A program made the translations under genes and the position numbers. Shown here in pieces: positions 1-9,673 of a stretch of 64,000 nt of DNA (within the stretch, counting starts at the first letter, position 1; each line of letters opens with the position of its first letter). The stretch is from Flavobacterium suaedae. Lineage in GTDB: Bacteria > Bacteroidota > Bacteroidia > Flavobacteriales > Flavobacteriaceae. The stretch covers positions 596,121 to 660,120 of the forward strand of contig NZ_BMJE01000001.1 of assembly GCF_014642915.1 (NCBI RefSeq), read 5' to 3'. The notes beneath the pieces were generated by a model, which saw only the letters and a list, made by a program, of their open reading frames with translations, did not search any database and was not told where the DNA came from.

Positions 1-3000
1 TCTATATCTACACTGTCAGAAGCAGGGCAACCTAAATCTGTTGTTACAGTAGCTGTATAAGTCGCATCAGCCATTGGCTTAGCATATACCATTTGTGCAG
101 GATCTCCTGTATATGGTACTGTTGCAGCAGGATCAGAGTAAAGACCTTCCATAGGAGACCATACAAATTCAACTGCACTTGCTCCACCTGTAACCATAAC
201 ATTATAATCTTCCCACTCACCAAAACCTGTGTGACCACAAGCCTCATCAGCATTAATTCCTGTAGAACCATATCTACAACCTACACGCATTCTTGTAAAT
301 CCGTTAAATGCAGTTGCCGGTATACTAGCTGTTCCTGTTACTTCATCTGTTGTTGCTGTAGCAGTATCAAAAATACTTTCATCTGCCGTAAACTCACCAT
401 CCATGTTAAAGTCAATCCATACACGGAAACGCTGTCCCCAAGTACCACCTGCATCAACTGAAATATCATATGTTTGACCTGCAATTACGTTTGCAGTCAT
501 AGCATCATAGTATGTATAATCTGAAGCTGCATCATCTGAACCATTGTTAGCAAGGTCTGCAAAAGAGAAGCTTCCGATAAAGTCTCCTGTAGAGCCTGTG
601 CTGCTTACAGTTGGTATACAGTATTCAGCAGGAACTATACTTTCGCCTCCTTCAGCCATAAGCATTACAGGAGAACCCTGACAAGCTACTACAGAAGAAG
701 GTACTACTGTTACAGGGTTTGGCACAGGGTTTACAGTAACAGTATAATCTGTTGATATTTCACAGTTACCTGCAGATTGTGAAGCCGTTAATGTAAACGT
801 AGTTGTTTCTGCTGGTGTAAACACATAACCATTTACAGAGTCTCCACTAACTCCATCAGCAGGAGACCAAACGTATGTATCAAAATCAGCAAGACCTTCT
901 GTTATTGTTACCAATTCAGAATCGTCTCCAGAACATATAGTAGTTTCTGTTCCGCTTAACGTTAAGTTAGCCGGTTCAGTTACACTAAACTCATCTGTTG
1001 TAGTAGCTGTTCCTGCTACTGTTGTTACTGATACAGTACCTGATACTCCGGCAGGAACTGTTGCTACTATTTCTGTATCTGTGTTAGATGTAATATCTAT
1101 TGCTGTACCTCCTATTTCAAGAGCTGTAGCAAAACCTAAATTTGTACCTGTTATAGTTATATCCCCTGATACTGCACAATATGCAGCCGGTGTGAACTCT
1201 GTAATTGCAGGAGGATCCGGCATAAATACGTTTAATGTATAGTCCTCAAAACTACCCCAAGAACCTGTATAACATGGTCCTGAAGGTCCTGAGTTATTAT
1301 CTGTACCACCTACTCTCACTCGGTGAGAACCTACAACTACTGCGTCAGCAGGTATTGAGAATGAACCTTCCAGTGTAGTTGGCTCATCACTTTCTGATAA
1401 TCCTTCATAAACAAGTTCTCCTTCATCGTCAAAATCAGTATCATTATTCCAGTCTACCCATACTTTAGTACCATATGTGTAACCTGTATTATAGGTAATA
1501 GCGAAATCTACAGTTGCTGCCACAGGGAAATCTGTTGACATAGCTGAGTAATCTCCATAGTAAGATGGTTCACCTCCTGTTTCATTATTTATAGTTCCCA
1601 TAAGGAATCCTACAATACCATCACCATCCATACTACTTGGTGCCGGAGTACAATATCCTGTATAGAATGATGCAGGTCCTTCCCATGGGCTTGAATCTGA
1701 GTCTGAACATACGGCCTGTACCCAAGTATAATATGTAGTATTTGGTGTAAGTGCCGATACTGTAGCCTCTGTTACCCCTGCTGCTACACTTCCTGTTGCA
1801 ACTGTTGTTTCTGTAGGCATTTCATCTGAAGTACTCACATAATAGTTATATCCGTCAGCAGGTTCGCTGGCAGATGCCGACCATGTAACAAGACCTGATT
1901 CAAAAGAAGCTGTTTCCGCAGAAACACTTCCTACAGGCTCACATGATGGAGTTTCTATTACTGATATATCGTCTACAAATAATCTGTTTTGGTTTGCAAT
2001 TGAGTATGCATTGAAACCTATGTAATAAACACCGGATGTTGTAGGTGTAAAATCTACAAATACTTCTTCTGAACCTGACATAGAAATTTCAGGATAATCT
2101 GCCAAAGTAGTAGTCATTGCAGCAGCAGTACCACTGGTACCATAGGCTACCTGAAGACTCTCTGTATAGAATGTACTGTCATTACCGTAACGATATGCCA
2201 ACCTGTACGATACTCCTCCTGTTAAGTTTAAGCCTTGTGTAAAGAACCAAGCGTTAGCAGGGTTAGAACTGTTATACTGATATCTGAAAACAATTCCGTC
2301 AAAACCATAACCAGGATTATTAGTTGTAGACCAGTTGTTGCCTGAACCTACATTTTGTCGTGTAATACACTCCGGCATTCCGGGTGTAGTAGCTGTTTCT
2401 GCATCTTGATAATAAGGTACATCAGTAGCTGTACATAATGTAGTAAATGATACTGAACTAGACCATGCACTAACATCTGAACCGCCGCATAGGCTTCTTA
2501 CCCATACATAATACATAGTATTAGGAGTAAGTGATGTTATATTTGCAGTAGTTGTACCTGCTGTAACACTTCCTGAAGCAGTTTGAGATGCATCAGGAGC
2601 AGCTGCTGATGTACTGTAATAATACTCATATCCTGCTGAAGCATTTGTTGCAGCAGTCCAAGACACATCTGCTGAGTCCGTTCCAAATCCTGCTACTGAT
2701 AGCGCTGTTGGAGGCAAGCATGAAGCTACAGGTCCTACAAATTGTAATCTTGCTAACGTAGAAGTACGTGTTCCTGATGGCGGTGAAGCAGGGTCAGGGT
2801 TTGTACCATCACTATAATAATACAGACCGGTGTTTGAGGTTGATGAATACGAACCAAAGTTAGCTGTACAAGAATAACCTGAAACGTTTTCATCTACTGC
2901 TATAATAAGGTTACTGGTACCATCGTAATTAAATGGTGTTGAAAAAGTAATTTCAAACCAGTTTCCGCCAACAGGAGTAATTGCTCCTGAATAAACTTGC

Positions 3001-3386
3001 GTTAAGTTAGCAACAGGTTCCCAGTCAGAAGTAGAAGTAAACTCAGTTTTAGTAGTGTGACCTAAGTAAACTGTCCATTGATTCCAGTTTCCTAAGGTTG
3101 TACCGCCTGATGAATAATAATACCTTACTTTGGTAATTTCTCCCGGTAGTCCTCCTCCGGTTGCATACTCAGAAGCTTTAACAATTTGCTGAGTATAATT
3201 GTAGTTATAACATGAATTAATTGGTATTAATCCATTTGTAGATGTTCCGGAACCAATCCCTATGGTTCCTGTTTGTGAGAATCCTGTCGTGACCGACAGT
3301 AAGGCTGTTAATAGCCAAAAGCAAACATGCCACTGTCTCCGGTTTTTCCCATAACCGGAAACACTGTTAATAGTAGTGTTTTTCAT
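1..3386 (-). CDS. Giant secreted multidomain protein (FN3, GEVED, TIG-like domains), 5' part only
   Basis: This is an open reading frame of 1128 codons that starts at an ATG at 3386 and leaves the window at base 1 without a stop, so the C-terminus is missing. Residues 1-37 form a signal peptide ending near GFSQ. A carbohydrate-binding-like region (about 60-215) follows, then an FN3 domain (about 225-318), an unassigned beta-rich region, a second FN3 (about 475-565), a GEVED domain (about 580-724, with the WVDWNND and FEDY motifs), a TIG/IPT-like domain (about 727-804), an Ig-like domain, and a second GEVED domain (about 920-1062, with VWIDFNMDGEF). This architecture is typical of flavobacterial surface adhesins or proteases exported by T9SS. 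The missing end should carry a sorting domain, which is inference. Its function cannot be told from what is present. Confidence 0.85.
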   Translation of the reverse strand, partial: MKNTTINSVSGYGKNRRQWHVCFWLLTALLSVTTGFSQTGTIGIGSGTSTNGLIPINSCYNYNYTQQIVKASEYATGGGLPGEITKVRYYYSSGGTTLGNWNQWTVYLGHTTKTEFTSTSDWEPVANLTQVYSGAITPVGGNWFEITFSTPFNYDGTSNLIIAVDENVSGYSCTANFGSYSSTSNTGLYYYSDGTNPDPASPPSGTRTSTLARLQFVGPVASCLPPTALSVAGFGTDSADVSWTAATNASAGYEYYYSTSAAAPDASQTASGSVTAGTTTANITSLTPNTMYYVWVRSLCGGSDVSAWSSSVSFTTLCTATDVPYYQDAETATTPGMPECITRQNVGSGNNWSTTNNPGYGFDGIVFRYQYNSSNPANAWFFTQGLNLTGGVSYRLAYRYGNDSTFYTESLQVAYGTSGTAAAMTTTLADYPEISMSGSEEVFVDFTPTTSGVYYIGFNAYSIANQNRLFVDDISVIETPSCEPVGSVSAETASFESGLVTWSASASEPADGYNYYVSTSDEMPTETTVATGSVAAGVTEATVSALTPNTTYYTWVQAVCSDSDSSPWEGPASFYTGYCTPAPSSMDGDGIVGFLMGTINNETGGEPSYYGDYSAMSTDFPVAATVDFAITYNTGYTYGTKVWVDWNNDTDFDDEGELVYEGLSESDEPTTLEGSFSIPADAVVVGSHRVRVGGTDNNSGPSGPCYTGSWGSFEDYTLNVFMPDPPAITEFTPAAYCAVSGDITITGTNLGFATALEIGGTAIDITSNTDTEIVATVPAGVSGTVSVTTVAGTATTTDEFSVTEPANLTLSGTETTICSGDDSELVTITEGLADFDTYVWSPADGVSGDSVNGYVFTPAETTTFTLTASQSAGNCEISTDYTVTVNPVPNPVTVVPSSVVACQGSPVMLMAEGGESIVPAEYCIPTVSSTGSTGDFIGSFSFADLANNGSDDAASDYTYYDAMTANVIAGQTYDISVDAGGTWGQRFRVWIDFNMDGEFTADESIFDTATATTDEVTGTASIPATAFNGFTRMRVGCRYGSTGINADEACGHTGFGEWEDYNVMVTGGASAVEFVWSPMEGLYSDPAATVPYTGDPAQMVYAKPMADATYTATVTTDLGCPASDSVDI

Positions 3387-3700
3387 ATTATAATAGTTAT
3401 AAATTATTGTTAATAAAATTACAAATTTTACATTTAAATAACACTAAATAATACTTTTTATATTTTTTATAAATAAATTTTTAAATTAAAATCAATTATT
3501 TTCACAAATAATGGCTTTATGTCATTAAAAAGTTAAAAAAATCAATGTATTTTATAAAAAATTCTTTTTTTTAACATTTAGAATGATTTTAAATTTAATT
3601 TTTAGTTACAAAAAATCTTATAAAACCATTTATTAACAGCGATAAACAAAAAAACAAGTATATGATAATATTAATTATATAAATAATACAGTAAAAAAAT
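3387..3700. other. A+T-rich intergenic region without a gene
   Basis: This stretch of about 314 bases lies between the start of the giant secreted gene (minus strand) and the fabI terminator. It is extremely A+T-rich, with long runs of A and T, and has no credible open reading frame. It must contain the promoter of the secreted gene. On the minus strand a TTTG tetranucleotide occurs in a TAAAATTTG context, but its spacing differs by one base from the Bacteroidota consensus, so I do not call a promoter. Confidence 0.6.
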
Positions 3701-3741
3701 AGCATAAAAAAAGGAGCCGTAAAGACTCCTTTTTTTATGCT
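3701..3741 (-). terminator. Terminator after fabI
   Basis: A perfect 16-bp inverted repeat surrounds a 9-base loop, with an A tract on one arm and a T tract on the other. It sits 16 bases beyond the fabI stop and ends the bamD-to-fabI operon. By symmetry it could stop transcription from either side. Confidence 0.9.
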
Positions 3742-3757
3742 ATTTTATATATAAATT

Positions 3758-4573
3758 TTATTCTTCTGTCGAAAATTTTTCCATTACTTCTGCACTAACT
3801 CCTGTCGAAGAGTACCCTCCGTCATGGAAAAGGTTCTGCATTGTAACCATTCTTGTAAGGTCTGAGAATAATGTAATACAGTAATCCGCACAAGACTCTG
3901 CATCTGCATTACCAAGTGGTGCAATAGAATCGGCATAATCATAAAAAGCATCAAAACCTTTAATACCTGTACCTGCTGTTGTTTTGGTTGGTGACTGTGA
4001 TACTGTATTAATACGTACTTTTTTCTCTACTCCATAGTGGTAACCAAAACTACGTGCTATAGACTCAAGCATTGCTTTAATGTCTGCCATATCAGTATAG
4101 AAAGGATAAGTACGCTGTGCAGCCATATATGTTAATGCTACTACACTACCCCCTTCATTTATTACATCCATTTTTTTGGCTACACTAAGCATTTTATGTA
4201 AAGACATAGCAGAAACATCTATACCTTTCATAAAGTAGTCGTAGTTAGACTCTGTATACGATATTTTTTTACGAATGTTTACACTCATACCTATAGAGTG
4301 TAATACAAAATCTATTTTACCTCCTAAAACTTCTTGTGCCTTTTCATAAAGGTTAGCAATGTCATCTACATTTGTAGCATCGGCAGGTATAATTTCTGAA
4401 CCTGTTTTTTCTGCTAACTCATTTATTTGCCCCATTCGCATAGCAATTGGTGCATTAGTAAGTACAAATTTAGCTCCTTGTTCATGTGCTTTTTCAGCAA
4501 CTTTCCAAGCTATAGAGTTTTGGTCAAGAGCACCTGTTATAATACCTCTTTTACCTTTTAGTAAATTATACAT
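3758..4573 (-). CDS. fabI: Enoyl-[acyl-carrier-protein] reductase (NADH)
   Basis: FabI reduces the trans-2 double bond of enoyl-ACP in the last step of each cycle of type II fatty acid elongation in the cytosol. The 271-residue product begins with a Rossmann segment (KGKRGIITGA, residues 7-16) and contains the FabI-type SIAWKVAE helix, LHSIGMS near 91-97, and the catalytic Tyr-x6-Lys pair Y159 and K166. The start is placed at the ATG at 4573. An in-frame TTG 36 bases upstream would add 12 residues that precede the conserved MYNLLKGK start seen in relatives. It is the last gene of the minus-strand operon, 52 bases after recN and just before a strong terminator. Length and motifs match the family fully. 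It is the usual target of triclosan-type inhibitors. Confidence 0.95.
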   Translation of the reverse strand: MYNLLKGKRGIITGALDQNSIAWKVAEKAHEQGAKFVLTNAPIAMRMGQINELAEKTGSEIIPADATNVDDIANLYEKAQEVLGGKIDFVLHSIGMSVNIRKKISYTESNYDYFMKGIDVSAMSLHKMLSVAKKMDVINEGGSVVALTYMAAQRTYPFYTDMADIKAMLESIARSFGYHYGVEKKVRINTVSQSPTKTTAGTGIKGFDAFYDYADSIAPLGNADAESCADYCITLFSDLTRMVTMQNLFHDGGYSSTGVSAEVMEKFSTEE

Positions 4574-4625
4574 ATCGATCGTGTGTTTGCTTTGTTTATT
4601 GATAAACAAATATTATATTTTTTTT

Positions 4626-6278
4626 TTACTTAAGCAATTCCCTTGCATGGGTTAAAGCAGTTTCCGAAATATCTTTTCCGGAAAGCATCTCTGCTATTTC
4701 ATTTACCCTCTCATCCTGAGATAATAATTTAAGTTCGGAAACAGTATTATCACCTTCTGTTGTTTTAAATACTTTATAATGAGTATCGCCTTTTCCTGCA
4801 ATTTGCGGTAAGTGCGTTATAGCAAAAACCTGCATATTTTTACTCATAGCCTTCATAATATCACCCATTTTGTTTGATATTTCCCCTGACACTCCAGTAT
4901 CTATTTCATCGAATATAATAGTAGGCAGGTTAGAATACTCTGCCAGTACCGCTTTTACCGAAAGCATTACACGAGACATCTCTCCACCGGAAGCTACCTT
5001 TTTAAACGTACCGAAATCAGTACCTTTATTTGCTGAGAATAATAAGACAACATTATCTTTCCCATCAGCATAATAACTATCAGAAATTGTTACTTCAAAT
5101 TTTAGGCGTGCATTTGGCATACCTTGCAATGCTAATAATTCAGTAATTTTCTCTGTTAATACCGGTACCGCTTCTCTTCTCTTCTCAGAAATTGTTTCGG
5201 CTGTTTCATTAAGTTGCTCACGTGCCCCTTCTATTTTTATAGTAAGTTCTTCTATTAAAGTATCTAAATCTTCCGAATAACTTACTTTTTCTTTAAGTAC
5301 TTCCTGAATAGTCATTAACTCTTCTACCGTTGTTACCTGATGCTTTTTTTGCAAAGTATAAATAAGCTGTAGCTTTTGGTTTACCTGTTCCAGTTGTTCA
5401 GGGTCATCAATTAATGAATCAGAACTTTGCGAAAGTTCATTAGTTATATCATCAAACTCTATTAAAACACTGGAAACTCTTTCATGTAACTGATTATACT
5501 CTTCCGAAAAACTACTTATTTTTTGCAGTACATTTTTTACCTCTTTCAGGTTTTGCACTACACCTATCTGCTCTTCACTGGCTATGGCTAATACTTTAGC
5601 TACCGATTCTTTTATAAACTCAACATTACTCAACTTTTCAAGTTCAGCCTCCATCTCCTCCTGTTCACCTGCTTTTAACTTAGCTGTTTCCAGTTCTTCC
5701 AGTAAAAAAGCATTATAATCCTGCTCTTTAACCAGATTGCTTTTATCTTCTTGTGCTTTAGCAAGTGTTGCTTCTAACTGTTTATATGCTTTAAGCTGAC
5801 TTTTATAATCTTTCAAAACATTTGCATTATCAGCTATTGCATCAAGCAATTGTTTTTGATAACTTTCATCTGAAAGCTCGCGAGTTTGGTGTTGCGAATG
5901 AATATCAATAAGGTAATTACCTAACTGTTGTAGTTTTTGAAGGTTTACAGGGCTGTCATTTACAAATGCCCTGGATTTCCCTGAAGGTAAAATTTCTCTC
6001 CTAATGATGGTTACATCATCATAATCCAAATCATTTTGAGTAAAGAAATCACTAAGGCTGTAATTTTTAATTTTAAAATAAGCCTCTATTACACATTTCT
6101 TTTCCTTGTTTTTTAGAGAGGTAAGGTCTGCCCTGTTCCCCAATACTAAACCAAGTGCACCCAGTAATATAGATTTACCGGCTCCTGTTTCTCCTGTTAT
6201 TATAGAAAAACCTTCGGAAAAGTCAATATTAAGTTGCTCTATAAGAGCAAAGTTTTTAATTTGAAGTGTTTGCAGCAT
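4626..6278 (-). CDS. recN: DNA repair protein RecN
   Basis: RecN is an SMC-like ATPase that acts early in recombinational repair of double-strand breaks. The 550-residue protein has an N-terminal Walker A (GETGAGKS, residues 29-36), a long charged coiled-coil middle (about 150-370) and a C-terminal half with the ABC signature ASGGEMSR followed by Walker B (TIIFDEIDTG) and the switch histidine in AITHLPQIA. The start at the ATG at 6278 gives the standard MLQTLQIKNFALIE opening; a TTG 30 bases further upstream is unlikely. It follows the DUF4835 gene by 35 bases in the bamD operon. No SOS-type operator is visible immediately upstream, so expression probably comes from the operon promoter. Confidence 0.96.
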   Translation of the reverse strand: MLQTLQIKNFALIEQLNIDFSEGFSIITGETGAGKSILLGALGLVLGNRADLTSLKNKEKKCVIEAYFKIKNYSLSDFFTQNDLDYDDVTIIRREILPSGKSRAFVNDSPVNLQKLQQLGNYLIDIHSQHQTRELSDESYQKQLLDAIADNANVLKDYKSQLKAYKQLEATLAKAQEDKSNLVKEQDYNAFLLEELETAKLKAGEQEEMEAELEKLSNVEFIKESVAKVLAIASEEQIGVVQNLKEVKNVLQKISSFSEEYNQLHERVSSVLIEFDDITNELSQSSDSLIDDPEQLEQVNQKLQLIYTLQKKHQVTTVEELMTIQEVLKEKVSYSEDLDTLIEELTIKIEGAREQLNETAETISEKRREAVPVLTEKITELLALQGMPNARLKFEVTISDSYYADGKDNVVLLFSANKGTDFGTFKKVASGGEMSRVMLSVKAVLAEYSNLPTIIFDEIDTGVSGEISNKMGDIMKAMSKNMQVFAITHLPQIAGKGDTHYKVFKTTEGDNTVSELKLLSQDERVNEIAEMLSGKDISETALTHARELLK

Positions 6279-6313
6279 ATAGTATTTTGTGCCTTTAATG
6301 TCACACAAATATA

Positions 6314-7201
6314 CTATTTAATATTACTCCATTTAGAAGAATTAAGAGGAGATATTCTGTTTAAAGTATCAACAAGCTGTGTAATAGTAATCATTGGTCC
6401 TCCTGAGAAAACAGAAACTATTTCATCTGCCTTGGCATCAAAAAATATACGGGTTAAAAAAGCATTAGGTCTTACTTTGTTTACCTCTGCCAGTGTTTGT
6501 ATTGCCTCCGCCACTTTCTCTTTACCTTCTTTAACGTTTTTTGCCATCACATCCAGTCCTAAACGATGGTACTGGTATAATGCTTCTCTAAAAGAACTGT
6601 AGGTATTGGACAAAAGGTCGCTTATTAAAAAGTATCGGTTTTGGTTACCATCCTGCTGACTCCAGCCTTTATAACCACCACCCTGCGCTAACGATGCCAT
6701 ATTTTGTGCCTCTTGGTAATATGGTGTACCACTATTAAGTTCAAAAGTATCGGCATCCAAACCAATTATAATATTGGCATAAAAAGATATTAAAGCCACC
6801 AGGTTAGAACCATAACTGTTTGGGTTATAAATAAGGTTTTCTGATTGTGTATATCTAAAACCTACATCAGGATCACTGTAGTTTAAAACAGGCGACTGGT
6901 ATGTTGAGTTATGTACAGGTCTTGAAGATTGTACCTGCATTGTTGCTTTAAAGTTGTTAGAATTATATTCTGATACGTTTATAAATATAGAACAATCAAT
7001 ACGCTCATTTCTTCCATAGTTACGGGTTGTCCAGCGTGTATTGTTTATAAACTCTGTAAGCGAAGTTTCCAGTGTTTTAAATAACTGTGTATCACCATCG
7101 GTTATCCTGTCTGTATTTACCTGCACTATGCAATTAAGCTCCTGTGCTTTTACAGAAAAAGAAAATAACACCAATACCAGTGCTGCTACCCATTTATACA
7201 T
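6314..7201 (-). CDS. porD: DUF4835 family secreted protein, PorD-type T9SS-associated protein
   Basis: This 295-residue protein has a clear signal peptide (residues 1-19, cleaved near VKAQ) and the conserved DUF4835 features: the early QLNCIVQVNTD-like segment, IDCSIFINV (about 78-86), the LIYNPNSYGSNLVALISFY stretch and the GLDADTFE motif. Members of this family are annotated as PorD-like and associated with the type IX secretion system in Bacteroidota, but the biochemical role is not defined. The start codon overlaps the end of coaBC by 8 bases, so the two are probably translationally coupled. The neighbourhood bamD-rpoZ-coaBC-DUF4835-recN is common in Flavobacteriia. The family assignment is firm; the symbol is less so. 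Confidence 0.8.
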   Translation of the reverse strand: MYKWVAALVLVLFSFSVKAQELNCIVQVNTDRITDGDTQLFKTLETSLTEFINNTRWTTRNYGRNERIDCSIFINVSEYNSNNFKATMQVQSSRPVHNSTYQSPVLNYSDPDVGFRYTQSENLIYNPNSYGSNLVALISFYANIIIGLDADTFELNSGTPYYQEAQNMASLAQGGGYKGWSQQDGNQNRYFLISDLLSNTYSSFREALYQYHRLGLDVMAKNVKEGKEKVAEAIQTLAEVNKVRPNAFLTRIFFDAKADEIVSVFSGGPMITITQLVDTLNRISPLNSSKWSNIK

Positions 7202-8405
7202 TGTAATGCTGTTTTATTTTACTAATAATATCTTTTGCAACTTCTTCCTTTGTTTTAAGCTCTGCCGGCTCAACTTCAAAGTTTTTATTTATAAATGTTA
7301 CTTTGTTTGTTGGTTTGCCGAACCCCGCCCCTTCATCATTCAGCGAATTTAAAACAATCAAATCTAAGTTTTTTTTCTGTATTTTTTGCTTTGCGTGCTC
7401 TAATTCATTTTCTGTCTCTAATGCAAAGCCAACTAAAAACTGATTTTTCTTTTCCTGTCCCAAAGAAGCTAAAACATCTTTAGTTTTCTCCAGTTCAATA
7501 GTTAAATTTTCATCAGCCTTTTTTATTTTTTGCTGTGCTACTGTTTTAGGTCTGTAATCAGCCACCGCAGCTGCAGCTACTACTGCATCTGCATTTTTAA
7601 AATGAGCATGACAGGCATTATACATATCCTCTGCCGAGGTTATATTTATAATCTTTACAAGCTCATGTTCTGCTTTCAGGTTTGTGGGGCCACTCACTAA
7701 AGTAATCTCAGCACCTTCATTTGCAGCAGCAAGCGCAATATCATACCCCATTTTACCTGAAGAATGATTACCTATAAAACGTACAGGGTCTATAGCTTCG
7801 TATGTAGGACCTGCAGTAATTAGTATTTTTTTTCCGCGTAAGGGTAATTTCGCTGTTATATCCTTTTCAAGAAAAGTGATAATATTTTCAGGTTCTGCCA
7901 TGCGCCCTTCACCATGAAGACCGCTTGCCAGTTCGCCTGACTCTGCCGGAATCATTACATTACCGTATTCCTGTAATGCCTTAAATGTAGCTGTTGTAGA
8001 AGGGTGGCGATACATATCTAAATCCATTGCAGGAGCAAAATAAACAGTGCATTTTGCTGAAAGATATGTTGCCAGTAATAAATTATCTGAACTGCCCGAA
8101 ACCATTTTAGAGAGCGTGTTGGCGGTTGCCGGGGCTATTAAAAACAAATCAGCCCAAAGGGCTAATTCTACATGATTATTCCACACCGCGTTTTCATCTT
8201 CTTCGTTATAAAATGATGAATGCACGGGGTTTTTAGACAACGTGGAAAGTGTAAGCGGAGTTACAAAATCTTTAGCAGCAGGCGTCATGATAACACGAAC
8301 ATGCGCGCCTGCCTTTACAAAAAGTCTTACTAATGTTGCTGTTTTATAAGCGGCAATACCTCCGGATATACCTAGAACAATTTTTTTACCGCTTAAAACT
8401 GACAT
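7194..8405 (-). CDS. coaBC: Bifunctional phosphopantothenoylcysteine decarboxylase / phosphopantothenate-cysteine ligase
   Basis: CoaBC carries out two consecutive steps of coenzyme A synthesis: CoaB joins 4'-phosphopantothenate to cysteine using CTP, and CoaC decarboxylates the product to phosphopantetheine on FMN. The 403-residue protein has the flavoprotein half first (GGIAAYK near residue 15, APATANTLSK near 90, FAPAMDLDMY near 125), then the CoaB half beginning around residue 190 with ITAGPTYEAIDPVRFI and SSGKMG, and the KIKK nucleotide-binding segment. It starts 8 bases after rpoZ and overlaps the next gene by 8 bases, within a tight minus-strand operon. Confidence 0.97.
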   Translation of the reverse strand: MSVLSGKKIVLGISGGIAAYKTATLVRLFVKAGAHVRVIMTPAAKDFVTPLTLSTLSKNPVHSSFYNEEDENAVWNNHVELALWADLFLIAPATANTLSKMVSGSSDNLLLATYLSAKCTVYFAPAMDLDMYRHPSTTATFKALQEYGNVMIPAESGELASGLHGEGRMAEPENIITFLEKDITAKLPLRGKKILITAGPTYEAIDPVRFIGNHSSGKMGYDIALAAANEGAEITLVSGPTNLKAEHELVKIINITSAEDMYNACHAHFKNADAVVAAAAVADYRPKTVAQQKIKKADENLTIELEKTKDVLASLGQEKKNQFLVGFALETENELEHAKQKIQKKNLDLIVLNSLNDEGAGFGKPTNKVTFINKNFEVEPAELKTKEEVAKDIISKIKQHYNV

Positions 8406-8413
8406 CTATATTT

Positions 8414-8731
8414 TTATTTTGCTTTTTTGTATGAAACTTTTTCCTCTAACCACTCTTCTACTGCTAAAGCATGTGGTTTAGGAAGTTTTTCATAAAACTT
8501 AGATACTTCTATCTGCTCCTTGTTTTCAAATATTTCTTCAAGGCTGTCATTATAAGTAGCAAATTCCTCAAGCTTTTCTATAAGCTCTTTTTTAATTTCT
8601 GTATTAATCTGCCCTGCTCTTTTAGCTATAATAGTAATAGCTTCATATATGTTACCTGTCGGCTCTTCAATCTTACTTCTGTTGTAAGTAACTGTGTTTA
8701 CAGGAGCTTGTGCTTTTTTTAAATCTATCAT
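8414..8731 (-). CDS. rpoZ: DNA-directed RNA polymerase subunit omega
   Basis: Omega assists assembly and stability of RNA polymerase by binding the beta' subunit. The 105-residue product matches the Bacteroidota form of the family: the N-terminal DLKK and PVNTVTYNRSKIEEPTGN segments, the central IYEAITIIAKRAGQI helix, and the long acidic tail ending in KPHALAVEEWLEEK. It lies between bamD (17-base gap) and coaBC (8-base gap). The omega-coaBC pairing is widespread in bacteria. The sequence is divergent from proteobacterial RpoZ, so simple searches can miss it, but the phylum-specific pattern is clear. Confidence 0.93.
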   Translation of the reverse strand: MIDLKKAQAPVNTVTYNRSKIEEPTGNIYEAITIIAKRAGQINTEIKKELIEKLEEFATYNDSLEEIFENKEQIEVSKFYEKLPKPHALAVEEWLEEKVSYKKAK

Positions 8732-8748
8732 AATATAATGACTCTTTG

Positions 8749-9555
8749 TTATTTAGAATATAATTGTAATTCGTTTTCCAGTTCTTTCTTCATTGCGTCA
8801 GCCTGCTTTTTATATTTAGTATCAGGCTTAAACTTAATCAATTCGTTATAGTTTTGTATAGCTGCTAAAAGACGTTCTTCCTGTTTAGAGCGTACACTGT
8901 TAATAGCTAACCTGTAAGAAGCATCTAATTTATAAAAAAGAGCATCTTCTTTATATTTTGTACCCGGAAAGTTAATCAGGAAGTTATCTAATGCAGTTGC
9001 AGCTGCTTTAAAATCTCCAAAGTACTCGGCTGTTGTATTATATTGTTTTGCTACTTCAAATGCTTTCTTTTCCAGCTTTTCATTAAGTTCTTTTACCAGT
9101 GCATTAGCCTCATCCATATATTCAGATTCAGGATAAGTGTTAATAAACACCTGTAGTTTATCTAACGCTTTGTATGTAGCTTCCTGGTCAAGAGAATATC
9201 TTGGGGAAAGCATATAGTATGATTTAGCTCCTAATAAAAAAGCTTCTTCTCTTTTTTCGCTACGTGGATAGTTTGCTGTAAAATATTCAAACTGATATCC
9301 GGCAGTGTAATATGTGCCTACCTCATATAATGATTTAGCATAAATGTAAAATAACTTCTCTCCCTGAGGCTTACCCCTGTATGATGGTGTTATCTGCTCG
9401 GCAAGCCGTACTGTTTTGGAGTATTTTCCCTGATCATACATTTGCACAGCGATATCATATTTAAACTTAAGATCTTCTGACTTAAGTGCTTTTTGGTATT
9501 GGCTGCATGATGTTAACACTGCCGCAAGTATGAATATATACAGGTATTTCGCCAT
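8749..9555 (-). CDS. bamD: Outer membrane protein assembly factor BamD (lipoprotein)
   Basis: BamD is the essential lipoprotein partner of BamA in the machine that inserts beta-barrel proteins into the outer membrane. The 268-residue protein begins with a lipoprotein signal whose lipobox is LTSC (Cys17), followed by tandem TPR-like helical hairpins: YDQGKYSKTVRLAEQ, LFYIYAKSLYEVG, YPESEYMDEA and FPGTKYKEDALFY. Spacing and length fit the flavobacterial BamD family. It is the first gene of the operon ending with fabI, and a well-formed promoter lies about 50 bases upstream of its start. Its C-terminal tail is lysine- and glutamate-rich. Confidence 0.92.
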   Translation of the reverse strand: MAKYLYIFILAAVLTSCSQYQKALKSEDLKFKYDIAVQMYDQGKYSKTVRLAEQITPSYRGKPQGEKLFYIYAKSLYEVGTYYTAGYQFEYFTANYPRSEKREEAFLLGAKSYYMLSPRYSLDQEATYKALDKLQVFINTYPESEYMDEANALVKELNEKLEKKAFEVAKQYNTTAEYFGDFKAAATALDNFLINFPGTKYKEDALFYKLDASYRLAINSVRSKQEERLLAAIQNYNELIKFKPDTKYKKQADAMKKELENELQLYSK

Positions 9556-9605
9556 TTTAATTTGTTTGTTTTATGCTACAGCTACTGCTGATTTAAAAGC
9601 AACTG

Positions 9606-9635
9606 CAAATTTAGTTAATAATTATACAATACAAA
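9606..9635 (-). promoter_or_regulatory. Promoter of the bamD operon
   Basis: On the minus strand a -7 box TAAATTTG (9606-9613) fits the Bacteroidota consensus TAnnTTTG. A TTTG -33 element (9632-9635) lies 18 bases upstream, inside the 17-23 base range known for Flavobacterium. Transcription would begin near 9600, some 45 bases before the bamD ATG. Confidence 0.65.
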
Positions 9636-9673
9636 ATCTTTTTTTAGCTCTCGCTTTTTTTTAAAATCAGGTA

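Noticed and set aside
93..461. Plus-strand Cys- and Ser-rich open frame of 122 codons at the left edge
   Set aside because: It lies opposite the continuous minus-strand frame of the giant secreted protein; its composition is an artefact of reading that gene's complement.
3387..3700. Extremely A+T-rich region considered as a replication origin
   Set aside because: No DnaA-box cluster, dnaA, dnaN or other origin-linked gene is nearby; it is better explained as an intergenic promoter region.
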